From: Thermohalobaculum sp039028795
Lineage (GTDB): Bacteria > Pseudomonadota > Alphaproteobacteria > Rhodobacterales > Rhodobacteraceae
Reading direction: 5' to 3'
Length of the DNA stretch: 64,000 nucleotides
Assembly (NCBI GenBank): GCA_039028795.1
Contig: JBCCHJ010000006.1
Span: 62,001 to 126,000 of the forward strand
The translations under genes and the position numbers were made by a program. Positions 45,929 through 55,539 of this stretch are shown piece by piece (the stretch's first letter is position 1; each line of letters starts with the position of its first letter). Below the pieces are notes generated by a model, which saw nothing but the letters and a program-made list of their open reading frames with translations, made no database searches and was not told where the DNA came from.

Positions 45929-46732
45929 ATGTCTCGGGGAGGAAGCACACTTATTTTCGGCGGTATCGTCTGTGCCGTTTCTGTGGTGTGCGCAATCTTT
46001 TTTAACCTTTGGCGGCCGGTCTTTATCTCGACCGCTGTCTTCGGTCTGCTGACCGTTTTGGTCACCGGTGGATCAGGTGTCATCGTGCGTCAGATCAGCG
46101 ATATCTGCGGCGGGATCTCGATTTTCGTCGGCAAACTGGCCAGTTGGATCATCATGCCGCTGATCATCATCATCATGTTTGATGTGATCACCCGTAAGAT
46201 CGAATTCATCAAGGTCGCCAATGCCGAGATCACCCAGACCTACGGGTTCTCGGTGTCCTTCATCCTCCAGGACTTTCAGTGGCACCTGCATGGCGTACTG
46301 CTGCTGATGACGTTCGGCTTCGGATATATGCTGAACAGCCACGTCAGGGTTGATATTTTTCGCGAAGCGCTGTCGCGCCGCGGTCAGGTTTGGATCGAGA
46401 CCTTCGGGCTGACGATCCTGGCCATTCCGTTCATGCTGGTAATGATCGGTTTTTCCTGGGACCTGACCTATGCGTCCTGGAAAATCAATGAAGCCTCTGA
46501 GTCCATGGTGGGCCTGGGCTGGCGTTACATCATCAAATCGTTCCTGATCTGGGGCTTCTGCGTCGCGCTGCTTGCGGCTGTGGCCACCCTGATGCGGTGT
46601 TTGAACTACCTCTTCGGTGACATTGAAGAACAAACCATCGCAGAGGAATCGCTGCAATTCTTCACGGACAATGACTCCATGTCCAAACTGATCCTGGAAG
46701 GCAACCAGGGCGAGAAAGAGGGGGGGCAGTAA
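45929..46732 (+). CDS. dctQ: TRAP transporter small permease (DctQ family)
   Basis: A 267-residue membrane protein that supports the large permease. It has two extra N-terminal helices before the usual four-helix DctQ core, which contains the conserved FGFGYMLNSHVRVDIF and a Trp-rich segment. The C-terminus is a hydrophilic acidic tail. ATG 45929 has GGGGGA five bases upstream; the GTG at 45917 is a weaker alternative. It ends three bases before dctM. Confidence 0.9.
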   Translation: MSRGGSTLIFGGIVCAVSVVCAIFFNLWRPVFISTAVFGLLTVLVTGGSGVIVRQISDICGGISIFVGKLASWIIMPLIIIIMFDVITRKIEFIKVANAEITQTYGFSVSFILQDFQWHLHGVLLLMTFGFGYMLNSHVRVDIFREALSRRGQVWIETFGLTILAIPFMLVMIGFSWDLTYASWKINEASESMVGLGWRYIIKSFLIWGFCVALLAAVATLMRCLNYLFGDIEEQTIAEESLQFFTDNDSMSKLILEGNQGEKEGGQ

Positions 46733-46735
46733 CCG

Positions 46736-48445
46736 ATGGAAGCTCTGCTTGAATTTTGGGAATGGTTCATCGATGACCATCTCTATGAGTACATCGGCGC
46801 CTATATGTTCCTGGCGCTGGCATGCATGCTGTTTACCGGCTTGCCGGTTTGTTATGCGCTGGGCGGCACATCGCTGATTTTCGCCCTGATCGCCACGTGG
46901 ATCGGGGCGATCAACTTCCAGGAATTTTTCGGCGCCGTGAACCGAAGTTACGGCGGAGACGGGCAATCTGGGGCGATACAAAACCCGATATTGGTGGCCA
47001 TTCCCTGTTTCGTGTTCATGGGCACGATGTTGGAAAAATCGCAAGTTGCCAAGCACTTGCTGGATATCCTTCAGATCATGTTGCGGCGTATTCCCGGTGG
47101 TCTTGCCCTGGCTGTGACCTGCATGGGCATCATTATGGCGGCCACCACGGGCATCATCGGTGCTTCGGTCGTCATGATGACGCTGCTGGCCCTGCCGCAC
47201 ATGCTGCGTGCTGGTTACTCGCCATCGCTTGCAACCGGTACAATCGCGGCCTCGGCGACGTTGGGCATTCTGATCCCGCCCTCGATCATGCTGGTTCTGA
47301 TGGCCAGTCTATTGGCGGTTTCGGTGGGCAACCTCTTTATCGGGGCGGTATTGCCGGGACTTCTGCTGGGCGGTCTGTACCTTGTCTACATCATGATTCG
47401 GGCCACGATTAACCCGTCGCTGGCGCCTCCGATCCAGGATGATGATATCAACCTGAAGCCGACGAACAGATCCAACGTGATCCTGTTCTTTGGCGTGCTG
47501 GTGGGGGCCATCGTGGTGGCCTATATCCTGGAAAGCATGGCAGCCAGCGCGCTGGAGGCCAGGGCCGAGGATGACACGGCAACGCCGCTGATTGGTCAGT
47601 TCAACTGGGGCCTTTTCGCGTTCTTGACGATCTTTGTGTCGTCAATGATCATCGGCAACAAAGAAGGAAACAGCCTCTTTGGGGGAATCCTAAAAGGTTT
47701 CGTCCCACCGATTTTCCTGATCACACTTGTCTTGGGATCGATCTTCCTAGGCTGGGCGACACCGACGGAAGCCGCCGGCGTCGGCGCATTCGGATCGCTG
47801 ATCCTGGCCTATATGAACGGAACTTTGACTTACACAGTGGTCAAAGAGGTCTGCCACCGCACGGGTCTGACCACGGCGATGATCTTTTTCATCTTCATCG
47901 GTGCGACGGCGTTCAGTTCGATCTTCCGGGCGACCTATGGCGAAGAGCTGATCATTCACTTGATCGAGTATTTGGATCTGAACGCCTGGAACCTGCTGTT
48001 CATCCTGCTCTTTGCGGTGTTCTTGCTGGGCTTCTTCTTCGACTTCCTGGAGATCACGCTGATCATTCTGCCGGTGTTCTCTCCGGTGATCATTCTGCTG
48101 GCACCGGTCTTCTCGCCCTGGCTGGGGTACGAGCTTCCGGCCTCTCCTGCACAGAGCCATAAGGAATTCGTGGAAAACCAGGTGATCTATTGGTTCGCAA
48201 TCCTTGTTGCGGTGAACCTGCAGACATCATTCCTGACGCCGCCCTTCGGTTTTGCGCTGTTCTATATGAAGGGCGTGGCACCCAGCAGCGTGAAGATGCA
48301 AGAGATCTATCGCGGCATCATCCCGTTCGTCCTGCTGCAGGTCACGGGCATGCTGTTGGTGCTATACCTGCCACAACTGGCGCTTTGGCTGCCGATCGAG
48401 GCTGGGCTATCGAAGATACCGCAGGGAATGATATTGCTCGAATAG
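46736..48445 (+). CDS. dctM: TRAP transporter large permease (DctM family)
   Basis: Inner-membrane transport subunit with about 12-14 helices. The 569-residue length exceeds the usual 430 because of inserted loops, as in the large DctM subgroup. Conserved blocks: FTGLPVCYALGG, TTGIIGASVVMMTLLALPHML, ATLGILIPPSIMLVL, the second-half GWATPTEAAGVGAFGSL and TPPFGFALFYMKGV. It forms the operon dctP-dctQ-dctM, which ends in a strong hairpin terminator. Confidence 0.94.
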   Translation: MEALLEFWEWFIDDHLYEYIGAYMFLALACMLFTGLPVCYALGGTSLIFALIATWIGAINFQEFFGAVNRSYGGDGQSGAIQNPILVAIPCFVFMGTMLEKSQVAKHLLDILQIMLRRIPGGLALAVTCMGIIMAATTGIIGASVVMMTLLALPHMLRAGYSPSLATGTIAASATLGILIPPSIMLVLMASLLAVSVGNLFIGAVLPGLLLGGLYLVYIMIRATINPSLAPPIQDDDINLKPTNRSNVILFFGVLVGAIVVAYILESMAASALEARAEDDTATPLIGQFNWGLFAFLTIFVSSMIIGNKEGNSLFGGILKGFVPPIFLITLVLGSIFLGWATPTEAAGVGAFGSLILAYMNGTLTYTVVKEVCHRTGLTTAMIFFIFIGATAFSSIFRATYGEELIIHLIEYLDLNAWNLLFILLFAVFLLGFFFDFLEITLIILPVFSPVIILLAPVFSPWLGYELPASPAQSHKEFVENQVIYWFAILVAVNLQTSFLTPPFGFALFYMKGVAPSSVKMQEIYRGIIPFVLLQVTGMLLVLYLPQLALWLPIEAGLSKIPQGMILLE

Positions 48446-48457
48446 CGCCGCATACGG

Positions 48458-48496
48458 AAAATGGTCGGCGCTCCCAATCGGCGCCGGCCATTTATT
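48458..48496 (+). terminator. Terminator of the TRAP operon
   Basis: AAATGGTCGGCGC pairs with GCGCCGGCCATTT (one G-T pair) around an eight-to-nine-base loop, followed by ATTC. It lies 13 bases past the dctM stop codon. Confidence 0.72.
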
Positions 48497-48509
48497 CACG
48501 GGGGTAAAA

Positions 48510-48977
48510 TTGCTTTTAAGACGTTTGATTTTGATCCTTTGTTTGGCTGGCTTTTCGTCGATCTACGCAGCCGCCTCAGAAAAACCCTTTCCCTCGCTAA
48601 TCGGTGATGTCTGGGCGGTGTGTGGGATCGACCGAATTGGCACCTGGCATGAAACGACGCTGGTATTTACCCAACAGACGATTGAGGGCGACGAACTCGT
48701 GCTTGAGGGATATTTCGACTGGAAAGGCTCAAACGGGTCCTATGGACGGGAATTCTTCGACGGCCGTGTGCACTCTAGCGGGGTAATTCGATTGGTGGGA
48801 CATACGTTGGAAAACTCTTATCGCATCGTAAACTCTCGCTACGCTGCCAGATTGACCGGGGATGGCCAGTCCTTGATTGATGGCAAATGGTTCGATGGAA
48901 TCCCTGGCAATTGGGGCGCCCTGCGAGGGGCCAATGCGGAAGAAGTCGCGGCTTTGTGCGAGGCGCAAACCGCATAG
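48510..48977 (+). CDS. Secreted protein of unknown function
   Basis: A 155-residue product starting at TTG 48510 with GGGGGT just upstream. It has a signal peptide (about 1-22, cleavage near YAAAS). The mature part contains a short beta-rich domain (TTLVFTQQTIEGDELVLEGY, then GVIRLVGHTLENSYR), with two cysteines (about 38 and 150). No family was recognised. It stands behind the TRAP terminator and convergent with the glycosyltransferase pair. Confidence 0.6.
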   Translation: MLLRRLILILCLAGFSSIYAAASEKPFPSLIGDVWAVCGIDRIGTWHETTLVFTQQTIEGDELVLEGYFDWKGSNGSYGREFFDGRVHSSGVIRLVGHTLENSYRIVNSRYAARLTGDGQSLIDGKWFDGIPGNWGALRGANAEEVAALCEAQTA

Positions 48978-49009
48978 TTACGCGCGCGCTGTTAGGCGGT
49001 TGCCATCCG

Positions 49010-49891
49010 CTATGGTTTTTCTTCGCCTATGCCCAACCGCAGACGCATGGCGCGGCGCACTAACTTCATCCGTGAATAGCCGCGCCGGTCAATATAGGCG
49101 GGCAGCAACAAACGTAGCGCCATCTTTTCTGAAGACGTCCAGTCCCGTTCTTCTACGATATCTGTAGACGTCTTCGCAAAGTCTGCGCGAAGCGCCTTCA
49201 ACGCTGCAAGGCCGGGCAACTTCGCCTTTCGCTCTGCCTTGGTCGTGCCCCTCCGCAAGATCCGCTGCGTGAAATGGGTCTGGTTCGTCCCGGCAACCTG
49301 CCCATCCAGAATGACCGGTAGCAAAGTCAGATGATCCCAGCCCCAAGCATGCGGATACTCGCGGTGCACCCTGTCCTGCAGATCAACCAGGGTTTCCCGG
49401 TGCCAGAGCCCGTAAATCCAACTCGCATGGCTTTTGAACAATTCATGCCTGATCCGCCCGATCCGGGAATTCGACTTGGGCGGGAGATATCTTGTCATCC
49501 TGACGCGCCCTCCGTCATCGGTTTCGCTGTGCACCTCGCACACGGCCAGCTTCGTATCAGGTCTGGCATCGAAGAGGCCGACCAGATGTTCCAGGAAATC
49601 CGTCGCTGACAGATCATCATAGGCTCGCCAACAAAAGAGTTCAGCGCTGCTTTGCGCACGCAAGTCCTGGAAGTTACCAAGAGACCCGAGGTTTTCCGGG
49701 CGTCGCAGATGCCTAAAACGACTGTCTCTGTTAGTGAAATCTGAACAGATATCTGCAGTTTCGTCGTCCGAGGCGTTGTCGCCAATGACGACTTCAAAAT
49801 CTTCGAAGCTTTGGGTGCGCAAGCACTCCAAGGAATCTGCCAGCATCGGTCCACCATTGTAGACCGGAACCCCTATGCCAACCCTGGCCAC
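49010..49891 (-). CDS. Family 2 glycosyltransferase
   Basis: A 293-residue GT-A enzyme with the N-terminal nucleotide-sugar fold VGIGVPVYNGGPMLADSLECL and VVIGDNASDDET, followed by a variable acceptor domain ending in a basic C-terminus. It starts at GTG and shares one base with the upstream GT61 gene (TAGTG), so translation is coupled. It probably adds a sugar to a surface glycan; donor and acceptor are unknown. Confidence 0.85.
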   Translation of the reverse strand: MARVGIGVPVYNGGPMLADSLECLRTQSFEDFEVVIGDNASDDETADICSDFTNRDSRFRHLRRPENLGSLGNFQDLRAQSSAELFCWRAYDDLSATDFLEHLVGLFDARPDTKLAVCEVHSETDDGGRVRMTRYLPPKSNSRIGRIRHELFKSHASWIYGLWHRETLVDLQDRVHREYPHAWGWDHLTLLPVILDGQVAGTNQTHFTQRILRRGTTKAERKAKLPGLAALKALRADFAKTSTDIVEERDWTSSEKMALRLLLPAYIDRRGYSRMKLVRRAMRLRLGIGEEKP

Positions 49892-51060
49892 TATGCGTCC
49901 TCCAGCGCCGACATGACGGCTTCTATATCGGCTTCAAAGGTGAGATGGTAATCCCCAGGACCAGAGATGATCGGTCGATAGTCCAGTCCGAGTTTATGCG
50001 CCATCCACCAGTAAGGGCTTTTGACCGAGTTTTCCGGGAAAATCTCGATCACACGGGTCCCGGGCGCGCAAAATGCCAAATTGGTCAGGCCCGCCCCGTG
50101 GACACCGATGACAACCCGGGCCGCCCGGAATTTCGCGATCTGTTCGGCGTGATTTTCATAGGTTGCGATGAAGGTCTGCGCACCCCGGTCTGCCAATGCA
50201 GTTTCAAAAGCATCTTGATTGCTAAGCGTTCGCAGCTTCGCGCCGCTCCGCGAAATGTGCAAAACCTCTGGTCCATCGGTCTTTGCCGCATCGCCGTAGA
50301 CTGCATCGAATGCCTCGGCCAATCTGTCAGTAGCGTCGCGCGACAAGGGTGGCCATTCCCAATAATTGTCAGGTGGAAAATGAATGACGGCTTCATCTGG
50401 AAGGACCAACGCATCCCGATCCACAATCTTCAACTTCGTGCAGGGGTGTAGCGCGCAGATACCCTGATAAAGTGCAGTTTCAACCTTTGTTCCACCCGCA
50501 GGCGTGACGATCGTCAAAGGCGCGTCTGACACGAGACCGCTCTCCAACAAGTCCAGCAGACGGACGCCGTTTTCCAGCAACAGATGGAAGTAGTTCCGTG
50601 TAACAAGCGGTGCGAAGACACGGCCGGGCACGTCGACTCTTTTCCGGTTGAACCGTGCCGATATTGCATTGAAGGTTGCGCTTTCTCCGCGCACCAGGAC
50701 CATCTGACCGCGATCCGGCAAGAGGACCGAGGATTGAACGCTGTCAATCCAGGGCCTGGTATACAGCGCCGTCCTTCGCCCAGTAACGGCGCCGTTCGGC
50801 AGTTTAAGATCGGCGGCCTTGCTGTCCCGCGCATCGCACAGCCGAAGAAAGTCCATATGCGGTGTGATCTCTTCCGCCGGGATCGGATAAACTTCGTTCA
50901 TTAACACTTTGTCCGCAGCCGCGATCATATCGACATGGTCCGGGAAGAACGCCAATCTGCGGCCCAGGGCTGGAAACAAACGCACCAGCAGCCGCAGACC
51001 CCACCAGCGCAAGAACCGGGCATTCAAGATCTTCCGCCATGTAGGTTTTGCGCGCGCCAT
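49891..51060 (-). CDS. Family 61 glycosyltransferase (DUF563)
   Basis: A 389-residue protein. The C-terminal half carries the GT61 signatures NYFHLLLENGVRLLDLLE and VVIGVHGAGLTNLAFCAPGTRVIEIFP. The N-terminus is basic with one hydrophobic segment. Bacterial members occur in capsule and exopolysaccharide loci. It is the first gene of a two-gene unit with the GT2 enzyme and is divergent from the epimerase gene (81 bases between starts). Confidence 0.85.
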   Translation of the reverse strand: MARAKPTWRKILNARFLRWWGLRLLVRLFPALGRRLAFFPDHVDMIAAADKVLMNEVYPIPAEEITPHMDFLRLCDARDSKAADLKLPNGAVTGRRTALYTRPWIDSVQSSVLLPDRGQMVLVRGESATFNAISARFNRKRVDVPGRVFAPLVTRNYFHLLLENGVRLLDLLESGLVSDAPLTIVTPAGGTKVETALYQGICALHPCTKLKIVDRDALVLPDEAVIHFPPDNYWEWPPLSRDATDRLAEAFDAVYGDAAKTDGPEVLHISRSGAKLRTLSNQDAFETALADRGAQTFIATYENHAEQIAKFRAARVVIGVHGAGLTNLAFCAPGTRVIEIFPENSVKSPYWWMAHKLGLDYRPIISGPGDYHLTFEADIEAVMSALEDA

Positions 51061-51141
51061 TTGATCCCCGCTCTGATTGCGTCCTCTTAACGCCCGATCA
51101 CGGGGTGGCCAAGACCTGCGGCGACCGTTAAGACGCGGCGC

Positions 51142-52014
51142 ATGCAGACGACGCCGCGTATTTTAGTCACCGGAGCTGGAGGATATATCGGCCGACACGT
51201 TGTTTCGGCGCTGGATGGCTGTGCGACGGTATTGCCTGCCGTGGTGGATGGCCAGCGGGCGGATCTGCTGGATGCCGGCCAACGGCGGCAGATGATCGAA
51301 GCATTGAAACCCGATCTGCTGGTTCACCTAGCCTGGGTCACCGATCATGGGGCGTTCTGGTCTTCTCCGATGAACGAGGCCTGGCTGAACGCGTCGAAAG
51401 ATCTTTTCAATCTGTTCTACGCCAATGGAGGGCGCCTCGCCCTGGCCACTGGCAGTTGCGCTGAATACGACTGGACCACAGGTGCGGACAGATTTCGAGA
51501 AGATGCGCCACTGGCGCCACACACAGCATATGGAGCCGCAAAAGTTGAGGCGGCCGAAGCCCTGGCTAAAACCGCCGACGACAACGGCGGTGAATGGGCG
51601 TGGGGCCGGGTTTTCTTTTCTTTCGGCGTTGGAGAGCCGGAAAAGCGCCTGATTTCGGCGATGTTGCGAGCCGTGCATGCGCGGGAAGACATTGGCATCG
51701 GCCCCAGTGAAACCGTGCGAGATTTCTGGCCGGTAGAAACCCTTGGCGCATCCATAGCAGCGCTAGCGCTGTCCAATGTTTCCGGGCCCGTGAACCTGGG
51801 CGCAGGACGCGGCACACGCTATGCCGATCTTGCGGCACTCATCGAAGAGATCGCCGGAACCCGGGGCTTGATCAAACCCGATAGCCGCTCGCTCGGGCCA
51901 GGTGAGCCGAGGGTCTTGGTGCCCGACGTCACAAATCTGGTCGAAGACGTCGGTTTCAGAGATCAATCAGATCTGAAGTCAGCTCTGACGCGGTACTATC
52001 TCGCGCTCGACTAA
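51142..52014 (+). CDS. NAD-dependent epimerase/dehydratase (nucleotide-sugar type)
   Basis: An extended-SDR protein of 290 residues. The cofactor loop is ILVTGAGGYIGRHVV (about 7-21); HLAWVTDH and the YxxxK pair in HTAYGAAKVEA follow. A serine/threonine-rich LATGSCAEYDW block precedes it, as in GDP- or UDP-sugar modifying enzymes. The exact sugar cannot be told. Its position among glycosyltransferases supports a role in glycan precursor supply. Confidence 0.8.
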   Translation: MQTTPRILVTGAGGYIGRHVVSALDGCATVLPAVVDGQRADLLDAGQRRQMIEALKPDLLVHLAWVTDHGAFWSSPMNEAWLNASKDLFNLFYANGGRLALATGSCAEYDWTTGADRFREDAPLAPHTAYGAAKVEAAEALAKTADDNGGEWAWGRVFFSFGVGEPEKRLISAMLRAVHAREDIGIGPSETVRDFWPVETLGASIAALALSNVSGPVNLGAGRGTRYADLAALIEEIAGTRGLIKPDSRSLGPGEPRVLVPDVTNLVEDVGFRDQSDLKSALTRYYLALD

Positions 52015-52049
52015 CGCGCCAGCGACCGGGTCGACGCATCGGGTCAAAT

Positions 52050-52814
52050 TCAACTCACCCGCTTCAGCCAAGCACTGGGATAATGGGTTACATTTTTGCT
52101 GAGCGTCGATTCATTGAACGGCCAATCCGGCTGTTCAATCACGAACTCAGGATGCTTGCTGGCAAAATCCTCAGCAGCATTGGCCGGATTGTCGGTCGCC
52201 CAGCCGTCGCCTGCGCGGGGCACCCCAACCACGTCGCGCATCACGCCGTCCGTCGAGACAATATAGGACCCCGGCGTGACCAGCGGCGCATAGGCTTCCA
52301 ATTCTGCCATCACATGGTCATAGGTGTGGTTCGAGTCCAATATGACCAGCACTGTCCCCTGCCCTTCGGCTGCCTTTGCCGCCTGTGCAACGATCGCCTC
52401 ATCTATCGATGAGCCTTGCACCATATCGATGCGGTGAAACATTTCATGCGTTTCGATGGCCGCACGGTTGTGCGGACGAATATCGATATCAATGCCTAAG
52501 ACGCGGCCATGGTCCATAGCCTGCATCAACGAGGCATAGAAGATCAGCGACCCCCCATGGGCGATCCCGGTTTCAATCAGCAAGTCAGGTTTCAGGCGAT
52601 AGATGACTTCTTGCGTGCGTACCATGTCATCCGGCAACTGGATCACTGGCCGCCCCATCCAGGAATATGAATAGACCTGTTTCTGGTTCCAGCCGACCCG
52701 GACATATTGATGCGAGATCAGCTCGAACGCCTCGTCCGAATAAAGATCTAACGTGCGTGTCTCGCCATCCGTGACGGTCAGCGTCCCGGCGTCCTGGTCT
52801 ATAGTCAGCTTCAT
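52050..52814 (-). CDS. CmcI/rhamnosyl O-methyltransferase family protein
   Basis: A 254-residue class I methyltransferase-fold protein of the cephalosporin hydroxylase (CmcI) family. It shows LLIETGIAHGGSLIFYASLM as the SAM-binding segment, VLGIDIDIRPHNRAAIE, and VLVILDSNHTYDHVMAELEAY with the metal-ligand His/Asp pattern. Environmental members usually O-methylate sugars in surface glycans, fitting its neighbours. AAGGAGCC precedes the ATG. Confidence 0.85.
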   Translation of the reverse strand: MKLTIDQDAGTLTVTDGETRTLDLYSDEAFELISHQYVRVGWNQKQVYSYSWMGRPVIQLPDDMVRTQEVIYRLKPDLLIETGIAHGGSLIFYASLMQAMDHGRVLGIDIDIRPHNRAAIETHEMFHRIDMVQGSSIDEAIVAQAAKAAEGQGTVLVILDSNHTYDHVMAELEAYAPLVTPGSYIVSTDGVMRDVVGVPRAGDGWATDNPANAAEDFASKHPEFVIEQPDWPFNESTLSKNVTHYPSAWLKRVS

Positions 52815-52909
52815 AATGCGGCTCCTTCGGCCCAGAGATCCCAGGCGCGCGCGTATGTGCCCCAGGCCGCGCGGTGGGTCAAGCTAAGAGCCATGGATCG
52901 GTCGTGAGC

Positions 52910-54451
52910 TTAAGCAGCCTTCGGCACCTTGACCAATGCAACCAAAGGAATTGCCAAGGCCGCCGTTGCCGCGAACAACAGGAAACCGTCGATGTACCCG
53001 ATCATCGTCGCTTGACGGGCGGCCTCTTGCCCGATGCGGGCCAGCCCGCCCGCCTCGTCCAGATCGGGCAGATTCTGCATGCCTGGCATCCGTATCGATT
53101 CCGCGAATGGAGAGATATGCGGCATCATCTCGGCATAACTGGTTTTGCCTTGCCGGATCACCAAAGCGATCGAAATCGAGATGAAGATCGAGCTTCCCAT
53201 ATTTCGCAGCAGGTGGAAAATCGCTGTACCATCCGGCACCAGTGGTTTATCCAATGTCGCGAAGGTCACGATTGTCAGTGGCACCCAAAACAGCCCGACG
53301 CCAAAGCCCTGAATCGCGGACGCCCAAAGTACGTCCGATGTGCTGACCGTCACGTCGAAACCTGCCATCACCCATCCGGACCAGGCCTGCAGAACCAATC
53401 CTGCCGTGATCGGAATGCGCTGATCGACCTTCCCCATGAAGACCATTAGGAAGAACCCGACAAACGTGCCAGCGCCGCGGGCTGACAGTATCTGGCCGAT
53501 AATCGAATCCGGATATCCCTGGATTTGCTGCAACAACGTCGGCAGCAAAGTGATCGGGGTGAAGTTCAGCATCCCGAAGATAAAGATCAGGATCAGTCCC
53601 ACCACAAAGTTTCGATCCCCCAATAGGACCGGGTTCACGAATGGTTTGTCTGATTGAAAGTTCCGAACGATGAAGACCCAAAGTCCCGCTAAGGCAAAAC
53701 CAGCATAAATCATAATCTCAAAGCTGCTGAACCAGGCGGCCCGCTCGCCCCGATCCAGCATCAACTGCATGCCGGTTATCATGACGACAAGGGCCCCGAA
53801 GCCAAGCCAATCAAGCTGTGGCTTTTCCTCGGCCGAGTCGCGTCGTTTGATGAAGGCCATGACGCCGATCAGGGCAACAACCGTGAAGGGCACCAGCATA
53901 AAGAAGACGTAACGCCATGAATATGCCTCGGACAGCGCGCCGCCGATTGCCGGTGCAATAATGGGTCCCATGATGACGCCGGTGCCCCAGATCGACATAA
54001 CCCGGCTGCGGATCCTTTCATGGAAGGATTCAAGGACGATTGCCTGAGACAGCGGCACCAAAGGTGCACCGAACCCACCTTGGAAGATGCGGTAAATCAC
54101 CAGTTCCGGCACTGATGTTGCCAAGCCGCACAGAACCGTCGAGACACCAAAGCCGATAATGCTCCAGATCATAAGTCGGCGTCTGCCGAACCGGGCGGCC
54201 AGCCATCCGGCAATCGGCGTCACCGCCGCCGTGGCTACGATGTTAAACGTCACGATCCAGGCGATTTGGTCCGGGGTCGACGATAGCGAACCCTGCATCT
54301 GCGGCAGCGAGACGTTCGCGATGGTTACCGTCATCGCATAAAGCATGGTCACGAAGGTAACCGTAAGAAGCAGCATCGCCTGCTGCAAAAAGGATTGCTG
54401 GCTGGCATCGGGTGCCGACACGGCGGCATCCGCGGTCGCCGTGGAGCTCAC
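52910..54451 (-). CDS. emrB: DHA2-type MFS multidrug exporter (EmrB-like)
   Basis: A 513-residue inner-membrane exporter with 14 predicted helices. The DHA2 motifs are visible: MQGSLSSTPDQIAWIVTF, AARFGRRRLMIWS (motif A) and GGFGAPLVPLSQAIV. It starts at GTG overlapping the emrA stop (GTGA), with GAGG upstream. It should work with the periplasmic adaptor encoded just before it and with an outer-membrane channel elsewhere. Confidence 0.92.
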   Translation of the reverse strand: MSSTATADAAVSAPDASQQSFLQQAMLLLTVTFVTMLYAMTVTIANVSLPQMQGSLSSTPDQIAWIVTFNIVATAAVTPIAGWLAARFGRRRLMIWSIIGFGVSTVLCGLATSVPELVIYRIFQGGFGAPLVPLSQAIVLESFHERIRSRVMSIWGTGVIMGPIIAPAIGGALSEAYSWRYVFFMLVPFTVVALIGVMAFIKRRDSAEEKPQLDWLGFGALVVMITGMQLMLDRGERAAWFSSFEIMIYAGFALAGLWVFIVRNFQSDKPFVNPVLLGDRNFVVGLILIFIFGMLNFTPITLLPTLLQQIQGYPDSIIGQILSARGAGTFVGFFLMVFMGKVDQRIPITAGLVLQAWSGWVMAGFDVTVSTSDVLWASAIQGFGVGLFWVPLTIVTFATLDKPLVPDGTAIFHLLRNMGSSIFISISIALVIRQGKTSYAEMMPHISPFAESIRMPGMQNLPDLDEAGGLARIGQEAARQATMIGYIDGFLLFAATAALAIPLVALVKVPKAA

Positions 54452-55539
54452 TCGGCCTCGACCGGCAAGATCCAGGCCCGGGCCTTACTCAGCACATCCG
54501 GAAGTTGGCGCTCATGCTTTGTGTCGATGCTGACCGCGACGGACATCCCTGCGCGCAGCGGCGGTGCGCCATCTTGCGGCACGATCTGCAGCAGTACAGG
54601 GATGCGCTGAACCACTTTCACCCAATTGCCAGAGGCGTTCTGAGGCGGCAACAGCGCATACTCGGCCCCCGTCGCCGGAGAAACCGAAGACACGACACCG
54701 TCCCAGACGACGCCGGGATAGGCATCAACCTCCAACGTCGCCACTTGCCCAACACTTAGATGCGTCAGATCGGTTTCCTTAAGATTTGCCTCGACCCAGA
54801 CATCGTCCGTTCCGACTAGGCTAAGCACCGGATCCCCGGTTTCGACATATTCTCCGACCTGCAGGTTCAGATTGGCTGTTACTGCCGCCTGTGGCGCGCG
54901 CACCTCTGTCGAGGCCAAATCAACTTTCGCTCGGGAAAGCTCTGCCTTGGCGCGTAAAACGTCATGGTGCTGATCAGCCGGCATCTCCGGGTCTCCACCC
55001 AGTTCGGACAGGCCCTCTGCGATCTCTTGAAGGATTACGTCGATCTGGGTTTCAGCCTGAGACGTCTGTCGCCGGACGTCCAGAAGCCGAAACTCCGAAA
55101 TGGTGCCGCCCGACCGCAGCCGTTCCGATCGATTGAGTTCATCGCGCAGAAATTCTGCATCCGATTGCGCTGCCGCTAATTCCGCCAATTTGGTTCTATG
55201 CCTGGCCTTCAGCGCCGCTACACGCTGATAGGCAGCTTCAAGTTCCGCAGCTCGGCGCGTCAGCTCGATCTCAAACCGCTCAGACTCCAACTCGAACAAC
55301 ACATCCCCGGGTTTGACAATCTGATTGTCCTTCACGGCGACTTCAGTCACCCGGCCCGGAACTTCCGCAGTAATAATGATGAGATCAGCTTTAACGTAAG
55401 CGTTCTCGGTTTTCACATATCGCCCTGACTCAACGTAAAAATAAAGTCCTGCAATGGCGATGACTACCGGCCCGCCGATCAGCAGAGTACCGCGCATCAA
55501 CCAACGTATGGATTTGCGCAGAAACTGCATGACCGTCAC
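54448..55539 (-). CDS. emrA: HlyD/EmrA-type membrane fusion protein
   Basis: A 363-residue adaptor that bridges EmrB to an outer-membrane channel. It has an N-terminal membrane anchor (about 14-32), a lipoyl/barrel-sandwich half-motif (AEVPGRVTEVAVKDNQIVKPGDVLFEL), a coiled-coil hairpin (about 80-170), the second half-motif (VRAPQAAVTANLNLQVGEYV) and a beta-barrel domain. The start is GTG overlapping the marR stop (GTGA); an ATG nine bases later is an alternative. Confidence 0.92.
   Translation of the reverse strand: MTVMQFLRKSIRWLMRGTLLIGGPVVIAIAGLYFYVESGRYVKTENAYVKADLIIITAEVPGRVTEVAVKDNQIVKPGDVLFELESERFEIELTRRAAELEAAYQRVAALKARHRTKLAELAAAQSDAEFLRDELNRSERLRSGGTISEFRLLDVRRQTSQAETQIDVILQEIAEGLSELGGDPEMPADQHHDVLRAKAELSRAKVDLASTEVRAPQAAVTANLNLQVGEYVETGDPVLSLVGTDDVWVEANLKETDLTHLSVGQVATLEVDAYPGVVWDGVVSSVSPATGAEYALLPPQNASGNWVKVVQRIPVLLQIVPQDGAPPLRAGMSVAVSIDTKHERQLPDVLSKARAWILPVEAE

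Noticed and set aside
46073..47200. 375-codon minus-strand open frame across dctQ and dctM
   Set aside because: Antisense of two clear membrane-protein genes; its His/Gln/Asp-rich sequence is the usual shadow of hydrophobic codons.
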